Below, in pieces: positions 1 through 12,509 of a stretch of DNA of 64,000 bases (positions are counted from its first letter, which is position 1; each line of letters starts with the position of its first letter). Source of the stretch: Crocodylus rhombifer (lineage: Eukaryota; Chordata; Crocodylia; Crocodylidae); NCBI GenBank assembly GCA_038503035.1, contig JAVSML010024438.1, positions 427,172-491,171 of the forward strand, read 5' to 3'. The position numbers and the translations under genes are program-made. The notes beneath the pieces were generated by a model, which was not told the DNA's origin, ran no database searches, and saw only the letters and a program-made list of their open reading frames with translations.

Positions 1-554
1 TGAAGCCATTGACAAAAACTCTGACTTCAAACAGTAGCACTTGGATGAATAAAATGAGCCAGGTCTGCCCTTAACTCTTGGTGTTTAACATGATCATAAA
101 TACACACTGGAGGAAAAAAAAACCTTGCAATTAAGAATACATTGTATGCATGCAACTTTTCATCCTTTTCATGAATATGACCCTTCCTACTTATTTTTCA
201 AAACTGGCTGATTTAATTAAAGAAGAAATATCTGGGGGGGGTTTAAAAAAATCCAGGATATTTGTGCTGAGATTCTTGCACATCTTCCACATAGAAAGAT
301 GAAACACATCCGTGAAAGTAGAAAGTTCAAACCTAAAGACTGAAACTTCATCTTAAGACCTTGTGTACATGAAGGAATTGACCAGCATAGCTATTCCAAA
401 AAAATGATTCTGTGTGCGTACTTTATTCTGAATTAAAAGTAAATTTTAAGTAGAAGAAGTATTCTGAAATAAACCACTTATTCTGTCCACAGTGTCCACA
501 GAAAAGCTATGGTGGAATAATTTGTTCTGCGGTAGCAGTGCCTGTCAATACCCC
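1..554. other. No feature recognised
   Basis: AT-rich sequence with short A-runs and a G8 run near 234. I see no exon-like reading frame, RNA gene or recognisable repeat. Presumed intergenic. Confidence 0.5.
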
Positions 555-640
555 TGTGTAGACGGTGAGAGCTTTGGGAGCTGCGGTACTAGCTGACCTT
601 CTGAAGTCCCTTCCAGCCCTGCTATGATTCTGTGATGCTC
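555..640 (+). repeat. CR1 LINE 3' end fragment
   Basis: The stretch ends with GTCCCTTCCAGCCCTGC followed by ATGATTCTGTGATG. This is the typical CR1 3' terminus: a conserved 'gtcccttccagccct' block followed by degenerate 8-bp ATTCTATG repeats. Only the last ~90 bp survive, as is usual for 5'-truncated CR1 copies. It is noncoding. Confidence 0.7.
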
Positions 641-1964
641 AAAGGTAACAGCAGGTAAGTACTGCAGCTCCTGAGCACCAGAGGGCACACTAACAGCTTT
701 TCTTTAGACAGGATACACAGGGAGGCCACACTGATAAAGGCTTGGAAGAATATATTTGAACAGGCTTTCCTTGCGGTTTGCTTTTTCTCTTTTCGTCTTC
801 CCTTTTTTATCATTGCTACTGATATATATTTCTAAACAGAAGCTTCCTGTGTAATGTCATTAGCCTGCTTTTCCTGCCTGATTCGCTTACATTGTGCATG
901 TGCATGGCCGGGTTACATATGTTGGATGTGGGCATAATTGGAGGGAAATCCTGTCTCTGTCATTGCGAGGAAAGGCAGATTCACGAGTCTGTTCCAGGAC
1001 AACATTTCCTAGGTTACTGTGATGTAACTTCACATAGCCACATTATAATAATTACTGTTACTGCTAGGATGCCAGTCATATCAGGAGAAAAGGGAGTTTT
1101 TCCCCATATAAAATAGCATTAAAAGTTGTCTTAAAAGGAAAAAGTCCTAAACTTTTAATTTAAAAACATATTTTAAAAAAGCAATGCAATAACATAATTT
1201 CTTTCCTAGTGGAATCACAGCCTTGTAGTTCAGAATGGCATATCTGTTCCTCCTCTCATTTTTATTACGGAGGATCACTACACAATTCACTTTACAAATC
1301 CAGCCTAATTGTGTCAGGACTAAATAATACAACAACAAGATACGGTGGTTCTGGGAAGGGCGGAGTGGTGCTTTCTTTTGGAACTGGAAGCATTGACTGA
1401 AGAAGAGTTATTATTGTGCAGCCTGGTTTTCTTGCTGCTTTGCCAATTGACAAAGCATCATCCATCACACTTTGCATTCCAATTTTTCTTTGCATGTTTT
1501 CCAGCTCATCATAACATAATTATGTTTCTGTTTCTTCCAGCCAGGGGCCGATACTTTCTTTTACTAAGACAACAGCTGCACAGCACAACCTTGATGAATC
1601 CCCATAAGGGTAAAATGTGTCTGTGGTGCTTGTTTCTGCCTTGGCAACCCAAATGTTCAAGCTCTTTTTTTTTCTTCTTTTGACAAATGCTGTTCTAAAA
1701 TGCACCCAACCCTGGTGCTTTCTTACCGTTTCTTGAGCTGCTGTTTTAGGTTCCAATTTAGCCTTGAAATATTAATGCAGTTTGTGATTTTGCAAGCTGA
1801 TTCTGTGGTACTGCCACATCAAGATCAGATGATACAGAACCATAATAAGGGATTTATTTTATGGACAGAACACCATCTTTATGAGTGAAAATCACCAGTG
1901 CACAGAGGTCTACGGTCCCTTTCCACTTATAAACTGCCTCTTTAGGGAGCTTTAATGTTGTGGC
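641..1964. other. No feature recognised
   Basis: Short open frames on both strands (up to ~112 codons at 1345-1683) are overlapping, low in complexity and end in a poly-T tract. None resembles a known protein or has exon-like splice sites. A T-rich run lies at 1666-1681. Confidence 0.5.
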
Positions 1965-2125
1965 AAATGACTCCCTTGCTCTGTGCCTCAGTTTCCTTGC
2001 CCCCCACGGCAAAGTGGGGATACTGCTGTTGACCCTCTTTGGATACAGTGTCCTGATGAAAAGTGCTCCACAGAGCCTGGCTAATATCATTTGATTAAAA
2101 TGTTTAGCTGTTATTAGCACTTTTT
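1965..2125 (+). repeat. MIR/CORE-SINE fragment
   Basis: The order of blocks follows the MIR core: 'gtggcaaatgactccc', 'gtgcctcagtttcc', an 'aaagtggggata' segment, 'gctccacagagcctgg' and 'gctgttattagcac'. This corresponds to the MIR consensus from the 'cctcagtttcc..aaaatgggga' motif to the 'agcacagtgcctgg...ttattatt' end. The copy is old and diverged. Confidence 0.65.
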
Positions 2126-2139
2126 AATCCGTTCATTTC

Positions 2140-2300
2140 AAAGCGTTTTAGAAGTGAAGCCAAGTGTTATCATCCCTCATTTCTGAGGGAGAAACTAGGC
2201 CACAGAAAAATAAAATGACTTGCTCAGTGTTAGAAGCAAGGTGGGAACAAAAGTCAAGCTTTGTGTCTCCCAGGCCATCGTCTTGTCACCATAGCAAATG
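2140..2300 (-). repeat. MIR-like SINE fragment, reverse orientation
   Basis: Reads 'gtgttatcatccctcatttctgagggagaaactaggccacag' then 'aaaatgacttgctcagtg'. This is the reverse complement of the MIR segment '...aagtcacttaacctctgtgcctcagtttcccc...'. It lies directly beside a + strand MIR fragment, so the two are separate insertions or a head-to-head pair. Confidence 0.55.
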
Positions 2301-5300
2301 TTCTCTTCACAAGGGCAAATGTCACTCATATAGTAGCACGTTCTCATCTCATTATGTTCTGCATCAGGCTCATCAGAAGGAGCGTCTGTCCATTGGAACA
2401 TAGATATGATTAATATTGTGACCTCTGGTGATCGTTACAGAATCTATCATATACTTTGAAAGAGCTGAGGAGCCAGTTCTAGTATCTTGGCCAGTTTACA
2501 TTTGCTTTGTTTATCTGTTGGGTGTTTTTTGCCATAGCTGCCAGCTACCAGCCCAACATGGCTGCATTTTAGTGGTAATAATTCTCATAGTTAGGATTAT
2601 CTGGATTTTGCTTTGGAATAGCAGATGTGACTTCCCTTAGTTGCAAAGGCTATTTCATTCAGTTGCACCAAAAACCAGGGTGGTGCTTAGGTTTTTATAG
2701 ACAGCTGCATCATCCTATGTTCAAAGTGGAATCATGCAGTTCTGAGAGTGTTCATTCCTAGTAGTTCCATGTAAGCATGAGCATATGCATGATTTAGTCC
2801 ATGTTTTCAAGCTTATTTGGGCTTTACTTGAAAAATGTTGCTGTTTATACCCTTATACCCAATATTTCTGTTGTCATTGACATCAGTGTGTGGCAATGCC
2901 TTTAATCACTGCATGCTGACCAATCAGAGGCTGCTCTGCCATTATTAAAATTTAGGTACATGCCCCGTGGCAAAGCACCACATACCCTGGTGATACATGT
3001 ACCCCAATTTAAAAATCTTGTCCATTTAGCTTCGACCGTGCTTTGGAAACCTTTGGTTAGTACAAAAACGCATGTAATAATTTATTACTATCCACCGTGC
3101 TGATTTGTGGTTTGACTGGATGTCATGCCCTTTGATGGTGAGGGTGGGTGAGCTTTTTTATGACAGCCTATTCCTAGCCCAGGAATTGTGAATACAATTT
3201 ACCAGCAATTTGTGGGTGGATAAAAAACACCACCGGCTTGTTGCCTTGACCCTTGCCATATACCTGCGGGTCACTGGTATGTAGCAGAGCTGCATGTCTT
3301 GCCATGTCATGTGGTAAATTCCAGCAGCAGCAATTACGATGAGATTTTTTTTTAGGTTTTCTTGAATTCATATTTGGTGTCTTTGCTTAATGCACTCACA
3401 TCTGCCAACGTCTGACTGTGCAAAACTTGCGTTCTCTTTCTGATTCATGTAAAGTAATTGCTTCCTAACATCTGCATAGCAGATTTTGTAGGAAAAGTAA
3501 GTCGGCAAATATTTAAAAAATAAATGTATGAAATCTTTAACATCTCTATTGCTGGGTTTTTGTTATCCACAGCTGACTGGATACATTCCCAGCCAGGAAG
3601 CTGTTTCAGCAAAACAGTTGCATTAGTGATTAAACCAAGAGCCTGATCCCACCCCATTTACACCCATGTAAATCAGGAGAGACTGTATTGACAGCAAAGG
3701 AGTTATGCCAATGGAAAACTGAGGCGAGAGGGAAAATAGGCATCATAGGCATCTCAGAGTGGCTGAGAAAATTTACTCTGTATACTTTGGTGGCTTACAT
3801 TAATTTATGGGCCTTCAAACAGTGACTATGAAATGCATTGCTTTTGACTATCACTATTTTTAATATGGTATCTTTTTTAACGTGGTATCATGGCACTACC
3901 TAGGAGCCAGAATAAGAATCTGATCCCCTAGTGCTTAGCATTCAACCCTAGCCTCATGATTTTAAATGGGGCTGCTTTTAGTAGTAAGTACTATACACTG
4001 CTCTGAGGGTTTGCAGTACTGGTCCATCATTATTCATTCTTATTTACATTGTGCCAAAAATGTGCGGGTTCATTACAATCGACTGTATAGTTAGTAGGGC
4101 TGGAAAATGCATTCATTGATATTCTTTCTCCACTATATTAACACAAGTTATAATTAATCTGGAGATATCGTGTGAGAGAGACAATGCTAAGCAATGAATG
4201 TTCAAGTCTCACTGAGGGCAGGGCACTTCTCAAGTGCCTTCCAAGTACTGGATTGACGGGGCTGAGGAGTAAGACAGCATACAGTGGTGATACCACAGAC
4301 CCTATCATTATGTCTTGGAGATGGGCTTTCAAGTGAAATAGATGAATATTAAACCTCTCAGGGCCCTTAATGTCTCTCTTAATGAGTTGATTTGTTAATT
4401 GGCAGTGATAACAACATCTACTGTTATGGTATCTGTCTGCTGAGAGGAAATCAGAAATGTATCACAGTAACAACTGTCAAGCAGAACGTCCATTTGAGAT
4501 GGTAATCTGCACATGTAGATGCCAGCCTGCTTACTGCAGAGTAAATTTAATGTGCAATAAATGGATGTGTAGACATATCCTGTAGCTCATAAATGTTAAG
4601 CCAGTCTCATGATTTTTGAATATGGCCATAGCTGAGAATATACAGGTTAAGTAATGCACTTCCATATGCAAGCAGCTTAGAAGGAGAAAGATACAGCCAG
4701 GTCCTGGAAGGGCACAGGGAGAAAGCAAAATGTTAGGCACTGAGCTGCAGCAAAATGGCAGACTCTATGACCAAAACAGGGCATTCCACAGCAATTTGGT
4801 TTTCTGTAGACATCTTCATACTTCTTGTTTATGAACTTGATCCTGCAAACACTACCTAGCCAAGTGCTATTATGAGCTGTCTCACTGAATCCCTGGTAGT
4901 AAACATGATGCTCAATAGCATGCGTGCGCTGGTTTTAACACCTCTGGAAACACTTTGAAGATGTCCAGTATTATGCTACACTTGCTCAGATAGTAGTGGT
5001 GAATCTTGGAGCTATTTTCCCCATTTAATTTTGTTTGAACGTGTTTTTTTCTCCAGGAGTTTGAATTCAACTCTCAGGGCATGTTTATAGGCACAAGATG
5101 GCACCAGGCTGAAACGTGCCACTCAGCACATGTGCGAGCTCCCAAACCAGACACGTTGCAGCTGTGTTAGAGGGAGGGTGGTCACTGGGCTTTGTCCCTC
5201 AGTTGGGCCTACTGCACACACAGTGTTACACTGAAGTGTGTGTGCACCAGTTCAGAAGCATGTGACAGTGCAGTCCTGGCATAGCTCAGTACAGTGCCAC

Positions 5301-6769
5301 GTGGCTCCATGGGAACACTGAGGACCACTGTCTATTCATCAGTTGGCTTTCTAGGTGGACTTGGGCAGGGAGTCCCCTTAGGTATCTATGTCCTGAAAAA
5401 CTGTTATTACAAAAGATGGGTTAGTCCATTCCTTCTCCCTGCTTCTTTTGTTTTATGACTCAGTTTTAAGGGGTCAGGTGTTGGTGTGTTACAGAAATAG
5501 ATAAATTAAGAATTCTTGAGGGACTTGAACAGAGTTGAAAGGAATTGCAGATAGGTGCCAAAGTCTACATAGGTGCCCAATAAGTGGAAGAGAATCTGGC
5601 CCTTGGTGATCATATGACCTCAACATAAATTTTGGGCTATTTTTTTTCTTTCGAGAAGGATGTTTTAAAGTAACTTATACAGAAAAGCAAAAATGCTAGT
5701 AGTGGAGTTTATGTTCTACAGGACCCATCTTCTTTCAACCTTAAAGGCTATAGCAATGACTCGGGATAAAGTGTTAGCTGCAATTTTGTCCCCAGGCATT
5801 TTGAAAGGTCTTCATTTAGAAACCCTTCAGTGCCTCATGCAATTTCTGAGGGACTTTTCTCGTTGGCTTGCTTTCTTATTAGTAAGAGCCATGTATATAA
5901 ATAAAGGATCTTTTTGGTTTTGGAGTCAGTAATTCATCTATTTCACCTGGCTATTCCTTACTTGATAATAAATATTGTAATAATGCAAATTGTTACAGGG
6001 GCCCATGGACTCTGTGGCAAGGTCTCCTGATGTCTAAGGTTCCCCTGTCCTAAATTCTACATCCTGGGGCAACTTCAGTCAATTCAAAACTGTGAGTTTT
6101 AATGGATTTAAATAGAATGATGAATAATTAAGTCAGCACAGTATGCCTTGTGCTACTGCTTTGGATATGGTAACCACATGTTTTTTTGGTTTCTAGGCTG
6201 CTCTACAGTGTTTCTCTAGACAGTGTATACATGTGGTACAGACACTTTTGGCACAATGCCAGATATTTTAGCATGATATCAGACACTTTGGGCACCTGAG
6301 AGCACATGGAAAAGGGTTTAGATTCCTGACACCGAGGACTGAGGTGGGAAGGTCTCAGTGGGGAGTGGCCACAATTGTCTTTGAGGTGAGCAGGAAGGGA
6401 AGACGCTTGAAATTCCAGGATTGGGGTATGCCTTTTTAATTGTTCCCCCCAGCAACTTTTGCTAGCAAGCAGTTGCTCCATCTGGTAACACTGGTTAAGC
6501 AAAATTAGCAGGAAGCTGCTGCCAAAGTGATCATCCATTCATTATCACCATTTAATTTGTTCCCATTAGATTTCTAGGGTAACTCCTTGTCACTACAATG
6601 AAGGCAGCTCATGCCTCTCAGAGCTATTGTGTCAGGCTACCTGCAGGCTCAGAAAGATGTTATGTGGGTTCAATTTGGTGTAGTAATTTGCCTTTACAAT
6701 GTAGCTGCCACAGAGCTGCAGAATACAGGGGACCTTTTCATAAGCAGCACTTCCTGTGTGAGGATCTCA
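2301..6769. other. No gene recognised; sparse repeat relics
   Basis: No coding exon, RNA gene or well-preserved repeat can be supported here. A short segment at about 3640-3730 ('gcctgatcccacc...tgtaaatcaggag') resembles the palindromic 'gcctgattc...gaagtcaatgg' MITE-like repeats found elsewhere in the window. Open frames are short and overlapping (for example 111 codons on the minus strand at 6203-6538) and have no recognisable domain. Confidence 0.45.
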
Positions 6770-6965
6770 CAAGACTTTAAGTGCACTTCAATCCCTGAGG
6801 TGTAGGAAAGTATTGTTAGCCCATTTTACAGATGAGAAATTGAGGCCATGTCAGGTGACAGTATGTGCCCAGCATCACAGATAGAGCTATGGAAGATCCC
6901 AGATGAGAATCCAAGGGGCACCTTCTTCCCTGATGCAACTGTACTGCGTTACATGCAAGACAAAC
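6770..6965 (-). repeat. MIR-like SINE fragment, reverse orientation
   Basis: Contains 'ttgttagcccattttacagatgagaaattgaggcc' followed by a 'gcatcacagatagagct' block. This is the reverse-complement MIR core (cccattttacagatgaggaaactgaggc ... tcacacagctagtaag). Diverged and noncoding. Confidence 0.7.
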
Positions 6966-9678
6966 TGGCCCTAGATCGTACGATTGCATCTTATGCCACA
7001 AAACCACTTTTTGTTCCTGAGCTAACAATCTTACACTCATTTCAACACAACCATTGCCAAAACCATCAAGCAAAGGCTGATTCTGGGGAAGCTTCTACGT
7101 GCTCTCTCCCATAGTATAACAGAGCTCCTTGGTCCATACTATCGATGTGCTACACCCAGGACCACCATCAGGAAGTACACCCCAGTCACTTGCTCCCACT
7201 CAGAAATGAGGCAGGGTTGTCAGCTTCGGTCAGCCCTGAGAGGACACCCCAGCACTGCTTTTGGGTTATCTTGGACATGCTTCTTGGCACATATTCAAGG
7301 CCTCTCTAAGCTGCCTCTGAGTGAGTGGGGTGGGTTTCTCAGTGATGTTTCCTGGAGCAGCTGAGGGGCAGTGTAGACAATGCCCTCCTGGACGCATTAT
7401 GGCTATTTCTCACCTGTGTGGGAGCAGTCTTTTCATCTACTGCTGTTCAGTCTCTGCCCCTCCTCTCTCTGTTTTCTCTGTTGGGCTTGTGCTGGGGTTC
7501 CTAATTTTGACAAAAATATTTACTGCATTGGCACTATTCCTACCTATTCTGAGAGCCCTAAAAATAATATTGAGCAGTGAATTTCTGTAGAATCCGTTCA
7601 CTTGCCTTGCCAGCTCCTTCATGTATCCTTTCCCAGCTCTGCTGAAACAAAAAGCGGTGCCCTCAGCCTATGCCTGCTGTCTGATTAACTTGCTGATATT
7701 CCAGTTTTTCCTTTGCGCTATTACAGTTTCATTTCCAGAGAAAGAAGCTTGATGTTTAGCTACTGGATTTTGTCATTACTGCATGAATCAGGCTGAGAAA
7801 GCAGGAGGAGGAGGAGGAGGAAGACTTGTATTTACACACAAAAGGTCTGATTCTGCTTTGTTCACTCAGATGCTACACCCATGGAAATCAATGTAGGCTT
7901 TGTGTGAACAAGCACCAGACAGAACATATAACTTCATAAAAAACACTTATCAGAGAGGATCAGAAAGGAAAGCAGGCAGTTATCAAGCTTATTTTTTCTT
8001 CTTCAAATTTGCCAGCATGTGACAGAAGCTCTTACATATAGAACACAGCAAAGCACCTACAAATGAAGCAACCTCTAGCTCCTAATGTGTGAAACTGCAA
8101 TTTGCATACATCATAGCAGCTGCTGAGTCTGCCCTTATTACCACCACTGGGGTGTTAATTTAGCCACAACTTTCTCATTTATTTAAATGAAAAAGCAGCG
8201 GGTGGCTGGCATGCTGCATTATCTGCTCAGCAACTCGGGAATCAAGTTGACAGAACCAGAAATAGATTTCAATTGAGACGGACTTCAGGGGGCTTGCTCC
8301 CTGGATCAGTGGACACTGGCAGGTTCAGAATTGCCCTTGGTTTTCAGTAAAGGTCAATCCTCATTTCAGAAAAAAATAATCAGTGTCATATTTTGACAGA
8401 ATTCAGGAGAAGAGATAACAAGATTAAACCAGATTCTCTCTTTAAGTAAACTCATTCTACTTCAACAGTTTTTTGCTCTTGTCTCTAGGGTGATACTTGA
8501 TAGTTGATAATAATTTGTACAGCGCCTAATGCAGTAGGGTTCTGGTCCATGAGCTGGGTTCCCATGGTCTACAATAATATAAATAATCCATCATCATAAT
8601 TATCATTCATACTGTCTCAGACTTTTCTACTCTCTTGTATGTTCAAATATAGAAGACATTTATATGTTCCTTTTCTGCTCACAAGGCATTAGGTACAATC
8701 ATAAACTACTCTCCTTGAGCACCCATGTCACAGTTCAACAAGGTGCTTAAATACCTGGCTAACTTTAAGTCTGTCATTAGCCCTTTGATGCCAGTGCAAT
8801 TGCTCTCTTGCTTAAAGTTAGAGAAATGTGAGGCATATTGCCCAGCCTTCAGCACCTGGCTGACTGGGGTCATAGTGTAGTGGATGAGACAAACAGTATT
8901 TCCCATGTACTGAAGGACAGGATTGTGCTCTAGCTACTAAGTCACTCTGAGCCAAATTTCAAGGTGAGTATGAAGATAGTACAATCTTCCAGCCCCTCCA
9001 ATGGGCGTATAGTTCTAGTTTAGACACCCTCTCCCATGGACTTCTGAGTTTCCATCATCAAAATGTAGTCCAGCCCACCGCCCTTGAAGTACCATGTCAC
9101 TCCCCTAGAGGGTCTTCTGAGGGACCTACAGGGAGGAGTTGGCACATTAGGAAGCTAAAGCGTGGAGGGAAGCAGAGAACCATATAATTTAAAGCCAAAA
9201 CTTTGTGCCACTGTCTAATAAAACATCTGTGTGAAATTATGTATTTGTCAGCACAGCATGACCCAGAACAAAACCACAGAGGAATGACAAGCTTGATAAT
9301 GAATGAAGACAAGGTTAATCTAGCATGTAGGTCTGCACATTTGAATGGTGGCAGTAGACGATGGAGACCAGACAGTCTTTACATTTTATATAATGGAAAG
9401 AGTATTACACTCTACTGTACTTTATCAAGCCAAATGCAACTCCCCATTCCCTCCAAACCCCATTATTGTGTCAACCTATTGCTAATGATGACTTAAAGAA
9501 AAGCTACATAGAAGACTTGACTATAATGGCATATAAGTTATACTCAAAACAGACTTTTGTTTTCAGATGGACTGTAACTATCTTTCATATGTTCTTGCAT
9601 GCTTACTCTTGGAAGTTATCCTGTGACTGGGTTTAAAGAAAGAAAGCAGGCTTCTACTTCTTGGATTTTACTTATCAG
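6966..9678. other. No gene recognised
   Basis: Contains a short GGA-triplet microsatellite at 7805-7822 and otherwise unremarkable AT-rich DNA. Short open frames show no protein-family signature. Presumed intergenic. Confidence 0.45.
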
Positions 9679-9932
9679 TGGGCACATCTACACATACATT
9701 AATGTGCTTTTCATAATGTGCATTAAATTTAGTACCTTCAATATGAGGTACTAAATAAGTGTGCATAAGGCTGTGCTAATGCACAGTAGCGCAGGCACAT
9801 ACTTTTTAGGTGACACTTAATGCACAGTAGCCTATTCTACTGCACATTAGCATATTATCAAGTTTTACATCCCACTTTAATGTACAGAAGAATAAACAAC
9901 TGCGCATTAAAGCACCCATGTAGATGCACCCA
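9679..9932. repeat. MITE-like element with terminal inverted repeats
   Basis: The left end reads TGGGCACATCTACACATAC and the right end CATGTAGATGCACCCA, so the termini are inverted (TGGGYRCATCTACA). The interior is rich in repeated 'taatgcacagtag' and 'gcacattag' motifs in both orientations, giving a self-complementary ~254-bp unit. The pentamer CAGTG occurs at both edges, but it overlaps the terminal repeat, so the target duplication is uncertain. No coding capacity. Confidence 0.55.
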
Positions 9933-10507
9933 GTGAGGATCAGAAACAAAATCTGTTCCTGGCAGTTACAGGTAAATTAGTATTTACTGCTTGAGCAACA
10001 CCAGATAAAAATGTCTATCTAAACCCCATACTCAATCTGTGTGTCCATTCTTTACGGTGTTTATCTGCACATTTCGTTCTGCATGTATACATTGGACTGT
10101 CCCATTTACTTCAGCCCCCATTGTAAACAGCTTTTCTCTTATAAAATCCTAAAAGAACCACTTGTCCTATTATCATCAGGATTTGTTCTTTGCTGTTAAA
10201 AGTAATTTACTGAAGTTTAACAAAACTTTAATCTTTACTCACACTTCAGCCATTCATTGTCTCCTTACAATCACCATGACAACAGATAATGATATCAGAA
10301 AGGAAGTATTACGACTTAATTGCATTACGAAGGGGAAGACAGGGCTGGTTTATATTGTGAGGGGGTTTATTTTAGAAAAAAAATACTGGGCTTAATTACT
10401 ACCGTGTTACTCTAGTTCTACCCTGATAACATACCATGGACTTAATTGTGGTTACACTAGTGTAACGCTGGAGCATTCCAGTGGTAGGTCAGGTCTCTTG
10501 ATGAATG
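9933..10507. other. No feature recognised
   Basis: AT-rich DNA between a MITE-like element and a CR1 copy. A 77-codon open frame at 10162-10395 has no recognisable features. Confidence 0.45.
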
Positions 10508-10975
10508 TTTCATAGTTTCATAGTTGGTCGGGTCGGAAGGGACCTAAGCAGATCATCAGGTCGGACCCCCTGCCATGGCGGGAAAGAGTACTGGGGTCAA
10601 ATGACCCCAGCAAGGTGATTGTGTAGCCTTGTCTTAAAGACCCCCAGGGTAGAAGCCAGCACCACTTCGCTTGGAAGTTGGTTCCAGATTCTAGCCGCCC
10701 TAACCATGAAGTAGCGCCTCCTGATGTCGAGCCTGAATCTACCCTCTGCCAGCTTGTGACTGTTATTCCTAATCACTCTTGGTAGTGCTTGGGGGAACAG
10801 GGACTCCCCCAATGCCTGCTGGTCCCCTCTGACTAGTTTGTAACAGGCCACTAGATCCCCCCTCAGCCTTCTCTTGTGGAGGCTGAACAGGTTCAGGTCC
10901 TGTAGCCTCTCCTCGTAGGGCCTGGCCTGCTGCCCCCGATCATGCGAGCGGCCTCCTCTGGGCCCTCTCCAGGCT
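10508..10975 (-). repeat. CR1 LINE, 5'-truncated
   Basis: On the minus strand an open frame (10851 down to 10597) encodes the C-terminal end of the CR1 pol protein, with the motifs RNNSHKLAEGRFRLDIRR, RIWNQLPSEVV and HLAGVI. The 3' tail lies at the low-coordinate end, where the + strand begins 'catagtttcatagttgg' followed by 'ggtcggaagggacct'. A ggggtcaaatgacccc palindrome sits just before the tail. The 5' truncation falls near 10975, at the edge of a GC-rich block. CR1 is a non-LTR retrotransposon that copies itself by target-primed reverse transcription; this copy is dead. Confidence 0.88.
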
Positions 10976-11043
10976 TACCTTTCAGAGCTTGGGTTGAGTC
11001 CCAGGCTTGAGATCCTGCTGCTTTGATTGATGGAGCCCATTCA

Positions 11044-11048
11044 CCAAT
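11044..11048 (+). promoter_or_regulatory. CCAAT box
   Basis: CCAAT within 'ttcaccaatcagg', about 130 bp upstream of a strong TATA box on the same strand. The arrangement resembles a pol II promoter or a retroelement LTR promoter. Confidence 0.4.
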
Positions 11049-11176
11049 CAGGAAGCAGCAAGAGAAATAACATCACGCCCCTTTTCTGAGGGGAGGGGGA
11101 GAAGAGCTCTCCCGGACCTGATTGAAGACTGCAAACGGTCAGGTCCAGAAGACTTCAGGGGCGGAGCCCTGGAGCG

Positions 11177-11184
11177 TATAAAAG
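11177..11184 (+). promoter_or_regulatory. TATA box
   Basis: TATAAAAG in the context 'ggagcgtataaaaggagc', flanked by GC-rich DNA as in canonical TATA promoters. A start site would be expected about 30 bp downstream, near 11205-11215. What it drives is not known; no protein-coding exon is recognised downstream within the unit. Confidence 0.5.
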
Positions 11185-12191
11185 GAGCTGCAAGGGGCAG
11201 ATGCATCGGGGACAGAGAAGAGCGGGGCTTAGAAGAGCTGAGGAGAGCTGCTCAGCAAGGCGAAGCAGTAGCCCAGGAACAGCCCCTGAAGACTTCTATC
11301 AGCAGGGAGCATGGCACCGCTCCAGCAGTTAGGCTCTCAGTGCGCAGCACAGTGCACAGCATCCAGACCCTGGGAGCTGCGTGAGGTGGCTCGGGTCTGC
11401 AACCTCTGGTGTGTGGCCAGAGACCTGGTGCAAAGGCTGGTGCACAGAGCAGGATCTTTGGACCCCTGGGGGAGGCTCAGGTCCTCAGCCCCCAGAACGA
11501 GGCTGGGAGCTCAGTGCAGGAGGTGCTGCATGGGGGATGAGAGACCCTGGGAGCCGCTTGAGGTGGCTTGGGTCTACAGCTGCTGACATGGAGCAGCAGC
11601 TCAGTGCAGATGATGCTGCCCAGAGGGCCTGGGAACAGACTGAGCCCCAGTGCTGCACAAGGCTGTCCAGGCCTCCAACCCCTAGCACAAGGCAAAGTGC
11701 GCACTACACAGTGGTGCATGTGGCCCTATGCCAGGACAGCGGCAGCAGAGTCAGGTGGCAGGAAAACCCAGCAGGGAACAGAGCTTGACCTGGAGAACAA
11801 GAAGCAACCCTCCGGGACTGTGGAATAATAAGTTACCCTGGAGGGAGGGTCCTTACAGGGGAGGGACCCCCTGAGGGTTGCGAAGGGGCAGCGCGTGGGC
11901 CACTCCTGGGTGATAGCAGGGGAGCTTAAGAGTCTTTGGGATTTTCCTCTCCCTTTTCTTTCCCCCTACCTCCTTTTCTATAGTGGTACCTTGGGAGTGG
12001 GGCCCCTCCCCAGGGGGGCATCCAGGTAGTCTAAGTACTGCTGATTATATTTGTGGACTGTGCCTTACAGTTTATGTGAATAATTTGAAGTAATAGTTTG
12101 TATATGAATAGAGAATAGAGTTATAAGGTTGCCCAATCAATATCCTTTGGTCTGGTTTGTTCTATTGTTCATCTGTATTTTAAATGATAAC

Positions 12192-12263
12192 TGTGTGTGT
12201 GTATATCCGTGTGTGTGTGTGTGTGTGTGTGTGTATTATAGGGTTTATTGTTTTGTAAATGTG

Positions 12264-12296
<33 letters not shown>
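12192..12296. repeat. Facing (TG)n and (AC)n microsatellites
   Basis: A (TG)n tract at 12192-12234, interrupted once by 'tatatcc', is followed after a ~31-bp spacer by a (AC)n tract at 12266-12294. Because TG and AC tracts are reverse complements, the pair forms an inverted repeat that can fold into a hairpin of roughly 30 bp. Alternating purine-pyrimidine DNA of this type can also adopt Z-form. Confidence 0.9.
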
Positions 12297-12299
<3 letters not shown>

Positions 12300-12509
12300 A
12301 AATCTATGTCCTTACCCTTTAATGGTTTTGTTGTAATAATAAATCTATATATAGTTAAGTCATCGATTGACTGGACTTGACTCTGTCGGGGACAGAGGTG
12401 GCCGCGCTGGGTTGTTGTGTCCCTCTACAGCACACTGCCCTGCCAATAATTCCCTCAATTGGAGAGGGAAGTACAAACCTGTGTGCACCCGGGCTACATT
12501 TGTTGATGG

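Larger units (their letters stand above)
10976..12500 (+). repeat. GC-rich promoter-bearing unit, possibly LTR-like; unclassified
   Basis: A block of elevated GC between two CR1 copies. It carries CCAAT (11044-11048) and TATAAAAG (11177-11184), then a purine-rich leader. About 500 bp of diffuse direct repeats follow: 'gggagctgcgtgaggtggct' near 11367 recurs as 'gggagccgcttgaggtggct' near 11549, and 'ctcagtgca' recurs several times. Open frames of 80-135 codons overlap on both strands and look like low-complexity shadows. The block runs into facing (TG)n and (AC)n tracts and a final GC-rich stretch. No reverse transcriptase or other retroelement protein is visible. It could be a solo LTR-like element, the 5' end of a noncoding transcript, or another repeat family; the boundaries are approximate. 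Confidence 0.35.
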
